The notes beneath the pieces are model-generated. The model was not told the DNA's origin. It did no database searches and worked only from the letters and a program-made list of their open reading frames with translations. From NCBI RefSeq assembly GCF_030064165.1, contig NZ_CP125947.1, positions 124,001-188,000 of the forward strand: DNA of 64,000 nt, given 5' to 3'. Origin of the DNA: Comamonas resistens. Lineage in GTDB: Bacteria; Pseudomonadota; Gammaproteobacteria; Burkholderiales; Burkholderiaceae_C. The position numbers were made by a program, and so were the translations under genes. Every line of letters starts with the position of its first letter. Position 1 is the first letter of the stretch. This document shows, piece by piece, positions 29,207 through 38,291 of this stretch.

Positions 29207-30409
29207 TTAGAGACCCAGTTTCTTCGCCACGTAATCCGCGTCCTTGTCGCCGCGACCCGAGAGGTTGACGAGAATGTGCTGATCCTTGCCCAGCGTGGGC
29301 GCCACGCGCATGGCCCAGGCCACGGCGTGAGAGCTTTCCAGGGCAGGGATGATGCCTTCGATGCGTGACAGCGTCATGAAGGCGTCCAGGCACTCCTTGT
29401 CGTCCACATGCTGGTAGTCCACACGGCCAATGTCTTTCAGATAGCTGTGCTGCGGGCCCACACCGGGGTAGTCCAGGCCGGAGGCAATGCTGTGCACTGC
29501 TGCGGGCGTGCCGTCATCGTTTTCCAGCACATAGCATTTCATGCCGTGAATCTCGCCGGGCTTGCCCATGGTGATGGTGGCCGCATGGCGCCCGGGCTTG
29601 TCCACGCCTTCGCCCGCCGGTTCCACGCCGACCAGATGCACGGATGCATCTTCCAGGAAGGCCGTGAAGATGCCCATGGCATTGCTGCCGCCGCCCACGC
29701 AGGCCGCCACATGGTCGGGCAGCCTGCCATGCTTGGCCTGGAACTGCTCGCGTGCCTCCCGGCCCACGATGGACTGGAAGTCTCGCACCATCATGGGGAA
29801 GGGATGGGGCCCGACCACGGAGCCAATCGCATAGATGGTGTTGACGGGGTCCTGCAGATAGACCTCGAAGGCACTGTCCACGGCCTCCTTGAGCGTGGCT
29901 GCGCCGCGCGTGACGGGCACAAGATTGCAGCCCAGAATGCGCATCTTGGTGACGTTGGGATGCTCTTTCTCGATGTCCACCTGGCCCATGTGAATCTCGC
30001 AGGGAATGCCCACCAGCGCGCAGGCCGTGGCCAGTGCCACGCCATGCTGGCCGGCGCCGGTTTCGGCAATCACCTTCTTCTTGCCCATGAACTTGGCCAG
30101 CAAGGCTTCGCCCAGGCAGTGATTGATCTTGTGTGCGCCCGTGTGATTCAGATCCTCGCGCTTGAGATGGATCTGCGCCCCGCCCAGCTGGTCGGACAGG
30201 CGCTTGGCGTGAAAGATGGGGCTGGGGCGGCCGACATAGTCGGCAAACAGCGAAGCCAGCTCGTCCTGGAAGTCCTGGCGCTGCACGATCTCGGCATAGG
30301 CCGTGGCGATCTCATCCATGCATTTTTTCAGCTCTGGCGGCACCAGCTGGCCACCATAAGGACCGAAAAAGCCGTTGACGTCGGGCATGGACTGGGGGTT
30401 CTGGGTCAT
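29207..30409 (-). CDS. trpB: Tryptophan synthase beta chain, stand-alone copy
   Basis: A 400-residue PLP enzyme making L-tryptophan from indole and serine. The PLP lysine lies in [15 protein letters not shown]. The glycine loop [10 protein letters not shown] and the conserved [17 protein letters not shown] and [12 protein letters not shown] blocks are intact, so it should be active. ATG at 30409 follows AGGAG. Neither trpA nor trpF flanks it: the neighbours are a GDPD lipoprotein and, divergently, a DUF2868 gene. The organism may therefore carry a second trpB in a canonical trpFBA operon, or this may be a specialised indole-scavenging copy. The window cannot settle which. Confidence 0.92.
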   Translation of the reverse strand: MTQNPQSMPDVNGFFGPYGGQLVPPELKKCMDEIATAYAEIVQRQDFQDELASLFADYVGRPSPIFHAKRLSDQLGGAQIHLKREDLNHTGAHKINHCLGEALLAKFMGKKKVIAETGAGQHGVALATACALVGIPCEIHMGQVDIEKEHPNVTKMRILGCNLVPVTRGAATLKEAVDSAFEVYLQDPVNTIYAIGSVVGPHPFPMMVRDFQSIVGREAREQFQAKHGRLPDHVAACVGGGSNAMGIFTAFLEDASVHLVGVEPAGEGVDKPGRHAATITMGKPGEIHGMKCYVLENDDGTPAAVHSIASGLDYPGVGPQHSYLKDIGRVDYQHVDDKECLDAFMTLSRIEGIIPALESSHAVAWAMRVAPTLGKDQHILVNLSGRGDKDADYVAKKLGL

Positions 30410-30511
30410 GCTTGTCTCTCCTGTGTAGGCATGGTTTTTTGACAATGCGCATTCATATCACAGGCTGTGCGATTGGCGGATGCAGACAAGCCCCAGCAAT
30501 GGCATCAGAAC

Positions 30512-30555
30512 AAGCTGCAGCGCCTATGTGGTAAGCGCTGGCAGCTATTGTTTTT
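30512..30555. repeat. Intergenic hairpin repeat, family 1
   Basis: AAGCTGCAGCGCC...GGTAAGCGCTGGCAGCTATTGTTTTT; the outer AGCTGC and GGCAGCTAT segments and a T run match the other copies. It lies between the divergent trpB and DUF2868 genes. Confidence 0.5.
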
Positions 30556-30588
30556 GCGGCTGGATGATGGCTGCAACACAATAGAGGG

Positions 30589-32079
30589 ATGAAAGCCAGT
30601 TCTGCCCGCGATATCGTCTTTGCGCATGCCATGGAAACGGCGGCCCCCCATGAATCACTGCCCACTGCAGAGCGCTGCAGCGCCATTACTGCGCATAGCC
30701 TGCATGCCCTGGGCGGGGACAAGGCAGGCAGCCGCACGGCCTATCTGCGATTCCTGCAGGACCGCGCCGTGCGCATCATCGAAGCGGCGCAACTGCCCGC
30801 GGATATCCGTGCCTTGAGGCAGCAGAGCTCCGGCTTGTCGCGCTGGCTGTCCCTGGCCGTGCTGATAGGGGCGCTGGTGCTGGGGTTTGCGGGGCATGCG
30901 ATCACCGATCCGCACCGGGTCGATCTGCTTTCGCCGTCGCTGATCGGCATCGTGCTGTGGAATGTGCTGGTTTATGGGTGGTTGCTGGTCAGCGGCATAC
31001 GGGGCCTGTTCAGGCGTCGCCCATCCATGGTGCAGGCTCTGATGCCGACACAGAGCGCGACCGTGCCGGTTTCTGCACCCGTTGCCAGCCACTGGTGGCA
31101 GAAGCTGCAGGCTCGCGCAAGTGGCATGGGCGGCCTGGCGCGTGGTACCGGCCTGCGCAAGATGGCCCTGAATTTCGAGCAGAACTGGTGGCAGTTGCAC
31201 AAGCGCTCGCGCCATGCGCAGTGGCTCATGCTTATGCACCTGGGCGCGAGCATGCTGGCCTTGGGCGCGCTGCTATCGCTATGGCTGACGGGTCTGACGA
31301 ATGCCTATCAGGTGGGCTGGGAAAGCACGTTCCTGTCGCCCGCTGCCGTGCAGGCCTGTCTGAACATGCTGTTTGCACCTGTCCAGGCGCTGGTCGGCCT
31401 GGCACCCTGGAGCCTGGACCAGGTCCAGTCCTTGCAGGGCTGGGCCTTGGGCGGCACGCCAGAGATGGAGCCCGGCCTGCGCCAGATTCTGGAATGGCCA
31501 ACGCTGGGCCAGCGCTGGGTGCAGCTCTATACATTGTTGCTGCTCATCATGGTGATTGCGCCACGTTGGGCGCTGGCCCTTTATCAAGGCCTGAAGGTCT
31601 GGTGGTTCAACCGGCATGTGGAGCTGCCGCTGCAGCAGCCTTACTTCCAGCAGCTGCAGCGTGACTGGGCTGGCCGGGCGACCGAACTCAAGGTTCAGCC
31701 CTACAGCCTGGACATGACGCCCGAGCGCGAAGCTGCGCTGCGCCGGTATGTGGCCTTGCACTATGGGGCAGGGGCACAGCTGTCGCTGCAGCCCGTGCTG
31801 GCCTATGGCGCGCCTTTGCCAGAGGTTGAGCAGGGGAGTGCGCAGCAGGTGCTGCTGCTGAATCTGGCCGCCACGCCGGAGGTGGAGATTCACGGCGCCT
31901 TGCTCAAGCAAGTCCTTGCCCGCTGGGGGGTGCAGACCGATGTCTGGCTCTGGGCCGCAGACTTCCGTGCACGCAATAGCGGTGCGCCATCGCGTGTGCA
32001 GGAGCGAGAGCATCTGTGGCGCGAGTTCGTCCATGGTCTGGGGTTGAATGCCAGTCTGGTACCAGAGGCGGGAGTGTGA
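30589..32079 (+). CDS. DUF2868 membrane protein
   Basis: A 496-residue integral membrane protein of the DUF2868 family. Hydrophobic segments fall near residues 82-105 (SLAVLIGALVLGFAGHAI), 113-135, 208-235 (LMLMHLGASMLALGALLSLWLTGL) and 310-335 (LLLLIMVIAPRWALALY). A soluble C-terminal domain (about 350-496) contains VLLLNLAATPEVEIHGALLKQVLA. The stop codon overlaps the start of the following DUF3482 GTPase gene, so the two are translationally coupled. The pair is widely conserved in Betaproteobacteria, but I know of no established function; a membrane anchor for the GTPase is a fair inference. Confidence 0.82.
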   Translation: MKASSARDIVFAHAMETAAPHESLPTAERCSAITAHSLHALGGDKAGSRTAYLRFLQDRAVRIIEAAQLPADIRALRQQSSGLSRWLSLAVLIGALVLGFAGHAITDPHRVDLLSPSLIGIVLWNVLVYGWLLVSGIRGLFRRRPSMVQALMPTQSATVPVSAPVASHWWQKLQARASGMGGLARGTGLRKMALNFEQNWWQLHKRSRHAQWLMLMHLGASMLALGALLSLWLTGLTNAYQVGWESTFLSPAAVQACLNMLFAPVQALVGLAPWSLDQVQSLQGWALGGTPEMEPGLRQILEWPTLGQRWVQLYTLLLLIMVIAPRWALALYQGLKVWWFNRHVELPLQQPYFQQLQRDWAGRATELKVQPYSLDMTPEREAALRRYVALHYGAGAQLSLQPVLAYGAPLPEVEQGSAQQVLLLNLAATPEVEIHGALLKQVLARWGVQTDVWLWAADFRARNSGAPSRVQEREHLWREFVHGLGLNASLVPEAGV

Positions 32080-33602
32080 TGATGAGTGACGAACAAGAAC
32101 TGCGCAGCGGCGAGCACAGCATTCAGTGGTGCCTGCTTTCCCACACCAATATCGGCAAGACCACGCTGACACGCACGCTGATGGCGGGCGACGTGGGCGA
32201 GATTGAAGATGCAGCCCATGTGACCAGTCAGTCCCAACGTTATTTGCTGCAAAAAACGCAGCAAGGAGACGAGCTGTGGCTATGGGATACACCGGGCTTT
32301 GGCGACTCCGTGCGCCTGTATGAACGCCTGCGTCAGCAGGGCAATCCCCTGGGCTGGTTTCTCAGCAATGTCTGGGATCGCTGGCGCGACAAGCCTTTCT
32401 ACCTGAGCCAGCGCGCCTTGCTGGCCGCGCGTGACCATGCCGATGTGATGCTCTACCTCGTCAACGCGGCCGAGGACCCTGCCGATGCTGGCTACTGGAG
32501 CGCCGAGATGAACATACTGGCCTGGCTCGAAAAGCCGGTCATCGTGCTGCTCAACCAGATCGGCAGCGACACCACGCAAGAGCAGGCGGCGCAGGACCTG
32601 CAGCGCTGGAAGCAGGCAACACAGAGCTTCCGGAACGTGGTGCGCGACGTACTGGTGCTCGACGCATTCACGCGCAGTTGGTGGCATGAGCGCAAGATGA
32701 TGCAAAGCATTGAGCCCCTGCTGCCCGCGGCCAAACAGGAGGCCTACCGGCGTCTGCTGCAGCAGCGCCAGCAGCAGCAGCAGCAGCGGGAACAAGCCAG
32801 CCTGCAGGTCATGGCAGAACAGTTGCAGATGGCCGCAGGCCTGCACGAGAAGCTGGACCCGGAGCAGGGAAAGCTGCTGGCCAGGGCCTGGCAGGGACTG
32901 AGTCAGCTCACCAGCAGGCTGAGCAAATCCACGGCTGCGGAGGGCAGCCTGGACGCCCAGGCCAGGGCGGCGGTGGAGCGCCTGATGCTGGGCTTGCGTC
33001 AGTCGGATGTCCTGGCAACACAGCGTCTGCTGGAGATTCACCAGCTCGACGGCCAGGCGGCCAGCCAGATTCAGGAGCAACTGCGCAGCCAGTTGAAAGT
33101 CAGCAAGCCTGTGGATGCGCAGGCCGCCAGCTTGTGGGGGGCGGTGACTGCAGGTGCAGCCACCGGATTGGGCGCCGATCTGATGGCCGGGGGCCTGACC
33201 CTGGGGACGGGAGCCCTGGTCGGGGCGCTGGTGGGAGCGCTGACCTTTGGCGGCGCAGCCTGGGGGGCCAACAAGATGTTCGACCAGGAGCAGCAGAGCT
33301 TTCAGCTATCGCTGGACTACTTGACGAGCCTGGTCAGCCAGGTGCTGCTCAAATACCTGCTGATCTCCCACTTTGGACGTGGGCGTGGTCGTTACACCAG
33401 CCCTGCTGCTCCCGAGCAATGGAGCGATGCCGTCCAGGCTGTGGTCCAGTCACAGGCCGGCCAATGGGCGGGCATCTGGGAGCAATTGCGCAGCGAAGCC
33501 CTGGAGGACGACGCGGTCGATATAAGGCAGGGCATGCAGCAACTGCTGGCGCAGAGCTTGCAGCAGGTGATGGAGCGCCTGTATCCCGATTTGCAGGCCT
33601 GA
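32079..33602 (+). CDS. DUF3482 GTPase
   Basis: A 507-residue GTPase with a DUF3482 C-terminal domain. G-domain motifs: G1 LLSHTNIGKTTLTRTL (usual GxxNxGKS/T form modified), G3 LWLWDTPGFGDS, and a G4-like VIVLLNQIG in which NQ replaces the standard NKxD. A Gln-rich coiled coil (about 225-250) and a glycine-rich hydrophobic stretch (about 345-400; TAGAATGLGADLMAGGLTLG, then VGALVGALTFGGAAWG) suggest membrane insertion or association. ATGATGAG overlaps the preceding TGA, and either ATG (32079 or 32082) could start translation. Role unknown; it probably acts with DUF2868 at the membrane. Confidence 0.84.
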   Translation: MMSDEQELRSGEHSIQWCLLSHTNIGKTTLTRTLMAGDVGEIEDAAHVTSQSQRYLLQKTQQGDELWLWDTPGFGDSVRLYERLRQQGNPLGWFLSNVWDRWRDKPFYLSQRALLAARDHADVMLYLVNAAEDPADAGYWSAEMNILAWLEKPVIVLLNQIGSDTTQEQAAQDLQRWKQATQSFRNVVRDVLVLDAFTRSWWHERKMMQSIEPLLPAAKQEAYRRLLQQRQQQQQQREQASLQVMAEQLQMAAGLHEKLDPEQGKLLARAWQGLSQLTSRLSKSTAAEGSLDAQARAAVERLMLGLRQSDVLATQRLLEIHQLDGQAASQIQEQLRSQLKVSKPVDAQAASLWGAVTAGAATGLGADLMAGGLTLGTGALVGALVGALTFGGAAWGANKMFDQEQQSFQLSLDYLTSLVSQVLLKYLLISHFGRGRGRYTSPAAPEQWSDAVQAVVQSQAGQWAGIWEQLRSEALEDDAVDIRQGMQQLLAQSLQQVMERLYPDLQA

Positions 33603-33609
33603 GAGGCGC

Positions 33610-34782
33610 TCAGTAACGTGGAAAGCGCACGGTAAAAAGCGCCCCGCCGCGCTCGGACACCCCGGTGCTGACCGTGCCACCTTGTGAAGTCACCAGGGCT
33701 TTGACGATGGAAAGCCCAAGTCCCGACCCTTCTCTGCGACGCTTGCCGGGGGGCTGGGCGAAACGCTGGAAGGGGTGGGCCTGCAGGTCGCCGGCCAATC
33801 CGGGGCCGGCATCGCTGATCTCCAGCGTCACCCAGGGCTGTCCTTGAGAATCAGGGATGGTTTGTACCTTGATGCCCAGCCAGCGGCCGCTGCTGGCATG
33901 GCGCAGCACGTTGCTGATGAGATTGGTGATGATCTGGCGCAGCCGGTCCGTGTCTGCGCGGATATCGGTGCTGCCATCGCCATCCTGCATGGGCAGATCC
34001 ATGGACAGGGCCATGGCGCTTTGCTGCAGCTGCGGCCGCAGCTCGTCCACCACCTCTCCCACCAGGGTGGCAAGGTCAAGCCTCTCGCGGCGCAGGGACA
34101 ACTGCCCGGCGTCGGCCATGGACAAGGTATGCAGGTCGCCGACCAGTCGTCCCAGGTGCTCGACCTGGGCGAGCAGCGTCTTCATCTCGGCCTGGTCGCT
34201 GTCTATGACGCCATCGCAAATGGCATGCAGCCGCGCCTGCAGCACGGTCAAGGGCGTGCGAAGCTCGTGCGAGATGGAGGCGGCGGTTGCCAGGCGCTCG
34301 GCCTCCAGGTTTTCCAGGGAGTCGACCATGCCGTTGAAGGCATCGATCATCTCGGCCATCTCCCCGTGGGCTGTGCCCTTGACGGCTCTGGCCGCCAGGT
34401 CGCCCCGCTCGACGCGTGCGGCGACTTCCACCATGGAGGCCAGCGGGCTGGTGATGCGCCGTGAGATCCAGAAGCCCACGGCCATGCCAAAGGGCAGGCT
34501 GACGGCAAGGCCTATGACCAGCGACCATTTCTCGCCGAACAGGCGGTCGCCTTCCCAGTATTCCGAATAGATTTGCAGGGCACGGGGGCTGTCTTCGAGA
34601 TCCTGGGATTTCAAGGATTCCAGCTCGGTTCTGACGGGGCTGGGCAGATGGCGGTAGAAATCCCGGTACTGGAGCTCGGAAAACACCAGCACGCCAGCCG
34701 CCAGGGCCGCAATGGCAAGCAGTACGGCGGCCGTGATCCACAGGCCGAAGCGTACCCAGATGCGATTCAGTCCCAGGGCCAT
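33610..34782 (-). CDS. Sensor histidine kinase (BaeS-like)
   Basis: A 390-residue inner-membrane histidine kinase. Helix 1 (about 12-35), a short periplasmic sensor of about 50 residues, and helix 2 (about 86-108) precede a HAMP domain (about 108-160). The dimerisation H-box is SISHELRTPLTVLQARLH. The ATPase domain has the N-box (DRLRQIITNLISNVLRHA), the G1 box (LEISDAGPGLAG) and the G2 box (GSGLGLSIVKAL). The start overlaps the end of the response-regulator gene by 16 bp. The small periplasmic loop suggests sensing of envelope or membrane stress. The exporter operon upstream is its likely target. Confidence 0.9.
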   Translation of the reverse strand: MALGLNRIWVRFGLWITAAVLLAIAALAAGVLVFSELQYRDFYRHLPSPVRTELESLKSQDLEDSPRALQIYSEYWEGDRLFGEKWSLVIGLAVSLPFGMAVGFWISRRITSPLASMVEVAARVERGDLAARAVKGTAHGEMAEMIDAFNGMVDSLENLEAERLATAASISHELRTPLTVLQARLHAICDGVIDSDQAEMKTLLAQVEHLGRLVGDLHTLSMADAGQLSLRRERLDLATLVGEVVDELRPQLQQSAMALSMDLPMQDGDGSTDIRADTDRLRQIITNLISNVLRHASSGRWLGIKVQTIPDSQGQPWVTLEISDAGPGLAGDLQAHPFQRFAQPPGKRRREGSGLGLSIVKALVTSQGGTVSTGVSERGGALFTVRFPRY

Positions 34783-35516
34783 AAGCGGTAACCGATACCA
34801 CGCACGGTTTCGATCAGACCTTCCTGCCCAGCCAGTTGGAGCTTGCGCCTGAGCTTGGAGAGGTGAGAGTCTATGACCCGCTCCAGGGCATCGCTCTCGG
34901 GCAGGCAGTTCTCGATCAGATAAGCGCGCGAAAAGCAGCGCCTTGGCTGGGCCGCGAGACAGGCCAGCAGACGGAACTCCGTCAAGGTGAGGGCCAGCGG
35001 CGTGGCGTGCCCTGCGCTGTCATAAACGGCTGCGCTATGGGCTTCCACATCGATCTCGATGGGCCCAACCCGAATCGGCGCCGCAATCGCGGCAGGCTTG
35101 GCCTGGGTGCGGCGCAGTACGGCCCTGACTCTGGCAACCACCTCAGGAGGGTTGAAGGGTTTGACCACGTAGTCGTCGGCTCCCAGGCGCAAGGCCAGCA
35201 ATTTGTCCACATCGTCAGCCAGGGCCGTCACCATGATGACGGGTACTTCGCTGTCATTGCGGATCATGCGCAGAACATCCACGCCATCGACTTTGGGCAG
35301 GTGAATGTCGAGCAGCACCAGGTCGGGGCGCAGTTGGCGAAAGCTCTGCAGTGCCTCTTCTCCGTCTTGCGCCATGCGGATGCGCAGTCCATCCCGCTCC
35401 AGATAGGCACTGAGTATGCTGGCAATGGCGGGCTCATCCTCAACGACGAGCACCAGGGGGGTGGAAGCAGGTTGAGCAAAGGTATTCATGGTTTTTGGCG
35501 CAGCAAAGTCATGCAT
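34767..35516 (-). CDS. OmpR-family response regulator
   Basis: A 249-residue response regulator. The receiver domain (about 18-135) has the acidic pair in LVVEDEPAI, phospho-acceptor Asp in LVLLDIHLPKVDGV, Thr in VIMVTALADD and Lys in YVVKPFNPPEV. The winged-helix output domain (about 150-248) ends in SHLSKLRRKLQ and ETVRGIGYRLWPWD. The start at 35516 is preferred since AGAGG lies upstream; an internal ATG at 35489 has no Shine-Dalgarno. It is divergent from the outer-membrane efflux gene across 201 bp, which suggests direct control of that operon. Confidence 0.9.
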   Translation of the reverse strand: MHDFAAPKTMNTFAQPASTPLVLVVEDEPAIASILSAYLERDGLRIRMAQDGEEALQSFRQLRPDLVLLDIHLPKVDGVDVLRMIRNDSEVPVIMVTALADDVDKLLALRLGADDYVVKPFNPPEVVARVRAVLRRTQAKPAAIAAPIRVGPIEIDVEAHSAAVYDSAGHATPLALTLTEFRLLACLAAQPRRCFSRAYLIENCLPESDALERVIDSHLSKLRRKLQLAGQEGLIETVRGIGYRLWPWD

Positions 35517-35606
35517 TCGCGAGACCTCTGAAGCTTGTTAGCCACACATTATGAGCTTTGCCGCTGTAATCAAAGACTGCGGTCAGCTCTCCATAATTCC
35601 TACATA

Positions 35607-35652
35607 AATCTTGCAATCTTGCGAAAGCTTGCCGCCGTCCAATAGCGGACGG
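35607..35652. promoter_or_regulatory. Repeats in the divergent two-component/exporter promoter region
   Basis: Tandem AATCTTGC-AATCTTGC at 35607-35622 is followed by the inverted repeat CCGTCC-AATAGC-GGACGG at 35635-35652. OmpR-type regulators usually bind direct repeats; either element could be the regulator's site. Confidence 0.4.
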
Positions 35653-35717
35653 TGGAAAGTTGTTTGTGCTTTCCGTGTGCCCTCCAAGGTGAAAACCGAT
35701 AGTTCGCTAGCTGTACT

Positions 35718-37136
35718 GTGATTCCTTTTTTCCGTGCCTCACATACCCGCATGGCTTGTCTGTGCCTTTGCGCGATGTCATTGCTGGCAGGGTGTGCTGC
35801 GCCCGTTGATGTGAAGCTCGATAAGGAAACTCCGGATTTGTGGAGACAGCAGCTCACTCAAAAGGCAGGCAGCGCTGACTTGGCACAGTGGTGGAAGTCA
35901 TGGAATGACCCGGCGCTCAATGCACTGGTTGATGAGGCCCTGGCGCAAAACCTGGATGTGGCCCAGGCGGTACTGCGGCTGCGGCAGCAGCGCTTGCTGG
36001 CCGGAGCGAGCAACGCCACCTTCATGCCAGTCGTCAGCGCGGGAGGCAAAACCCTGCAGGATATTGCGGCGGTCGATTCCTACTTCCATGCCAGCATTGA
36101 CGTGAGCTGGGATCTGGGCCTGTTTGGCGACTCGCAGGCGGCCCGCCGTTCAGCCGATGCCGGTGTGCTGGATGCACAGGCTCAGTTGCACGCGGCGCGG
36201 GTAGCCCTGGTTGCCGATGTGGTACATCGCTATCTGGATATCCGGCAGGCTCAGGTACAGCGTGGTCTGGCACTGAGCCAGCAGCAGCAGGCACAGAGGC
36301 AGCTGGAGCTGCTGCAGGTCAGGCAGGCGCAAAGGCTTGCCGATACCCAGACGCTGGAGCAGCAGCAGTTGCAGTTGCGCGGCGTACAGGCACAGTTGAC
36401 CACACTGGATGAAGCCCAGGCGCGAGCCGCTCATGCGCTGGCGGCCTTGTTGGGGCGCGACCGTCCCGAGCCGCAATGGCTGCAAGCCGATGCCGCAGCG
36501 GCCTTGCCTCAACTGCAGGCGATTGCGGTGTTGCCGGCCGATCTGCTGCGCAGGCGCCCCGATATTCAAAGCGCCGAGGCCGCGGTGGAACAGGCTGCGG
36601 CAGAGGTGGGTGTATCGCGTGCGGCGCTATATCCTCGTCTGACGCTGACGGGCTCGCTGCTGTTTGCCTACAACCTGACGCGCAACCATAGAACGACCTC
36701 GGACTACATTCCCATGGTCGGACCGCAGATCGATATTCCGCTGTTTGACTGGAGCCGCCGTCGTGCGGTGGCCGATGGCAAGGAGCTGGCGCTGCAAGCC
36801 AGCATCAAGGCCTACCGTCAGGCGGTTCTCAACGGCATTGCCGAAGCCGAGGGCGCACTGGCGGCCATTGCTGCCCAGCAGCAACGCCAACAGGCCTTGC
36901 TGTCCGCGCAGCAGATTCATGCGGCACGCGACAAGGCGCAGGCGGTACGTCAGAAGCTGGGGCTGTCCAGCGAGCTGACTGGCCTGGACAACGCGCGCGC
37001 CAGCTTGCAGACGCAAAGCGAGCTGGCAACTGCCAAGGCCGCAGAGGCGCTGGCCTATGTGGCGCTCTACAAGGCAGTGGGAGCCGCTCCGCTGGATGAG
37101 GTTGCTGTTGTGCAAAAAGCCGAGGTGCAACCATGA
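35718..37136 (+). CDS. Outer-membrane efflux lipoprotein (NodT/TolC-like)
   Basis: A 472-residue outer-membrane channel of the NodT family. The signal with lipobox LLAGC (residues about 22-26) indicates a lipid-anchored trimeric TolC-like duct. Two OEP repeats of long helices and strands follow: LNALVDEALAQNLDVAQAVLRLRQQR, and later LPADLLRRRPDIQSAEAAVEQAAAEVGVSRAALYPRL, the usual family hallmark. Start GTG at 35718, or ATG at 35751. It overlaps the permease gene by 4 bp (ATGA). It is the first gene of an operon that also encodes an ABC permease, an ATPase and an HlyD-type adaptor, making a complete tripartite exporter. Confidence 0.9.
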   Translation: MIPFFRASHTRMACLCLCAMSLLAGCAAPVDVKLDKETPDLWRQQLTQKAGSADLAQWWKSWNDPALNALVDEALAQNLDVAQAVLRLRQQRLLAGASNATFMPVVSAGGKTLQDIAAVDSYFHASIDVSWDLGLFGDSQAARRSADAGVLDAQAQLHAARVALVADVVHRYLDIRQAQVQRGLALSQQQQAQRQLELLQVRQAQRLADTQTLEQQQLQLRGVQAQLTTLDEAQARAAHALAALLGRDRPEPQWLQADAAAALPQLQAIAVLPADLLRRRPDIQSAEAAVEQAAAEVGVSRAALYPRLTLTGSLLFAYNLTRNHRTTSDYIPMVGPQIDIPLFDWSRRRAVADGKELALQASIKAYRQAVLNGIAEAEGALAAIAAQQQRQQALLSAQQIHAARDKAQAVRQKLGLSSELTGLDNARASLQTQSELATAKAAEALAYVALYKAVGAAPLDEVAVVQKAEVQP

Positions 37137-38281
37137 TTGCACTGGCTCGCAAGACGCTGATTCATGAGTGGCGGCGCTTTGTCCCTTCGGTGTTTGCCGT
37201 AGGGTTCTCGGGTGTTCTGCTGGCCATGCAGGCTGCGCTGGTGCTGGGGATTTTTGGCTCTGCCGCGATCTATGTGACGGCATCATCGGCAGATCTCTGG
37301 GTTGGCTATCCCGGCACTCAGAGCGTCAACTTCGGCCGCAATATCGGCAGCGATGTTGAGATGCGCTTGCGCATGGACCCCGATGTGGCGAATGTGGAGC
37401 CTTATGTCTGGCTCGATGGTGACTGGCGTTCGGGCTCCGTGGCGCAAGGTGCAGCAGGAGGCGGCGTCTCCGTCTATCTCTCCGGCATCAGCACGGCCGA
37501 GGGCTCCATGATGTTCACCAAAGTGCTTACCTCCTGGCAGCGTCAGCTGCTGCGTGAGCCCGGAGCGGTGATTGTGGATCGGGCCGACCTGGGGACCTTG
37601 GGAGCGCAGGAGGGCAGCACGGCCTGGATCAATAGCCATGCCGTGAAGATTGTGGCGGCCGTGGATGGGCTCAGAGGGCTGGGCGGCGTCAATATCCTGG
37701 CGTCTCTGGCCACCGCCCGCGAGATCGCCGAGATGCATGCAGAACACGGCAGCACCTATTTTGTGACGCGCTTGAAGCAAGGCGCCAAGTTGAGCGAGGC
37801 TCAGGCGCGGCTGAGCAAGGCCGGCAGCAGCTTCGGGCCTTATGAGGTCTGGACGGCCGAGGCATTTTCGCGTCGCTCGCAGCGCTACTGGATGCTGGAC
37901 ACCGGGGCCGGTGCAGGTGTGCTCTTCATGGCCATCATTGTTTGCCTCGTGGGGGCGATCGTGACCAGCCAGTCGTTGAAGGCCGTGGTCGCAGGTTCTG
38001 CCCGCGAGTATGCGGTGCTCAATGCTTTGGGGGTCAGCCGTGCATCCCTGGGCCGGGTGGTGGTGGAGCAGGCTTGCTGGATTGGGGGCCTGGGATTTGT
38101 CCTGGCCGCCCTGACCAGCGCGGTGCTGCTGAGCATTGCATCGAGCTACCGTGTGCCCGTGGCCATCAATCTGCCTGCGGTGCTGGCCTGCGGAATTCTG
38201 ATCGCCGTGTTGTCGCTGCTGTCCGGTCTGGGCGCCATGCGCAGCCTGCTGCGCGCCGACCCTGCCACCTTGCTGCGTTAA
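37133..38281 (+). CDS. ABC transporter permease, FtsX/MacB-like (DevC type)
   Basis: A 382-residue permease with four membrane helices in the FtsX/MacB pattern: helix 1 near residues 18-45 (SVFAVGFSGVLLAMQAALVLGIFG), a large periplasmic domain (about 50-255), and three C-terminal helices (about 262-375) with the cytoplasmic coupling motif EYAVLNALGVSRASLGRVVVEQA. Such permeases act as mechanotransmitters rather than classical pores, handing substrate to a TolC-type duct via an adaptor. The preceding efflux gene overlaps by 4 bp; the ATPase gene follows after 10 bp. Confidence 0.88.
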   Translation: MIALARKTLIHEWRRFVPSVFAVGFSGVLLAMQAALVLGIFGSAAIYVTASSADLWVGYPGTQSVNFGRNIGSDVEMRLRMDPDVANVEPYVWLDGDWRSGSVAQGAAGGGVSVYLSGISTAEGSMMFTKVLTSWQRQLLREPGAVIVDRADLGTLGAQEGSTAWINSHAVKIVAAVDGLRGLGGVNILASLATAREIAEMHAEHGSTYFVTRLKQGAKLSEAQARLSKAGSSFGPYEVWTAEAFSRRSQRYWMLDTGAGAGVLFMAIIVCLVGAIVTSQSLKAVVAGSAREYAVLNALGVSRASLGRVVVEQACWIGGLGFVLAALTSAVLLSIASSYRVPVAINLPAVLACGILIAVLSLLSGLGAMRSLLRADPATLLR

Positions 38282-38291
38282 GGCCTGGAAC

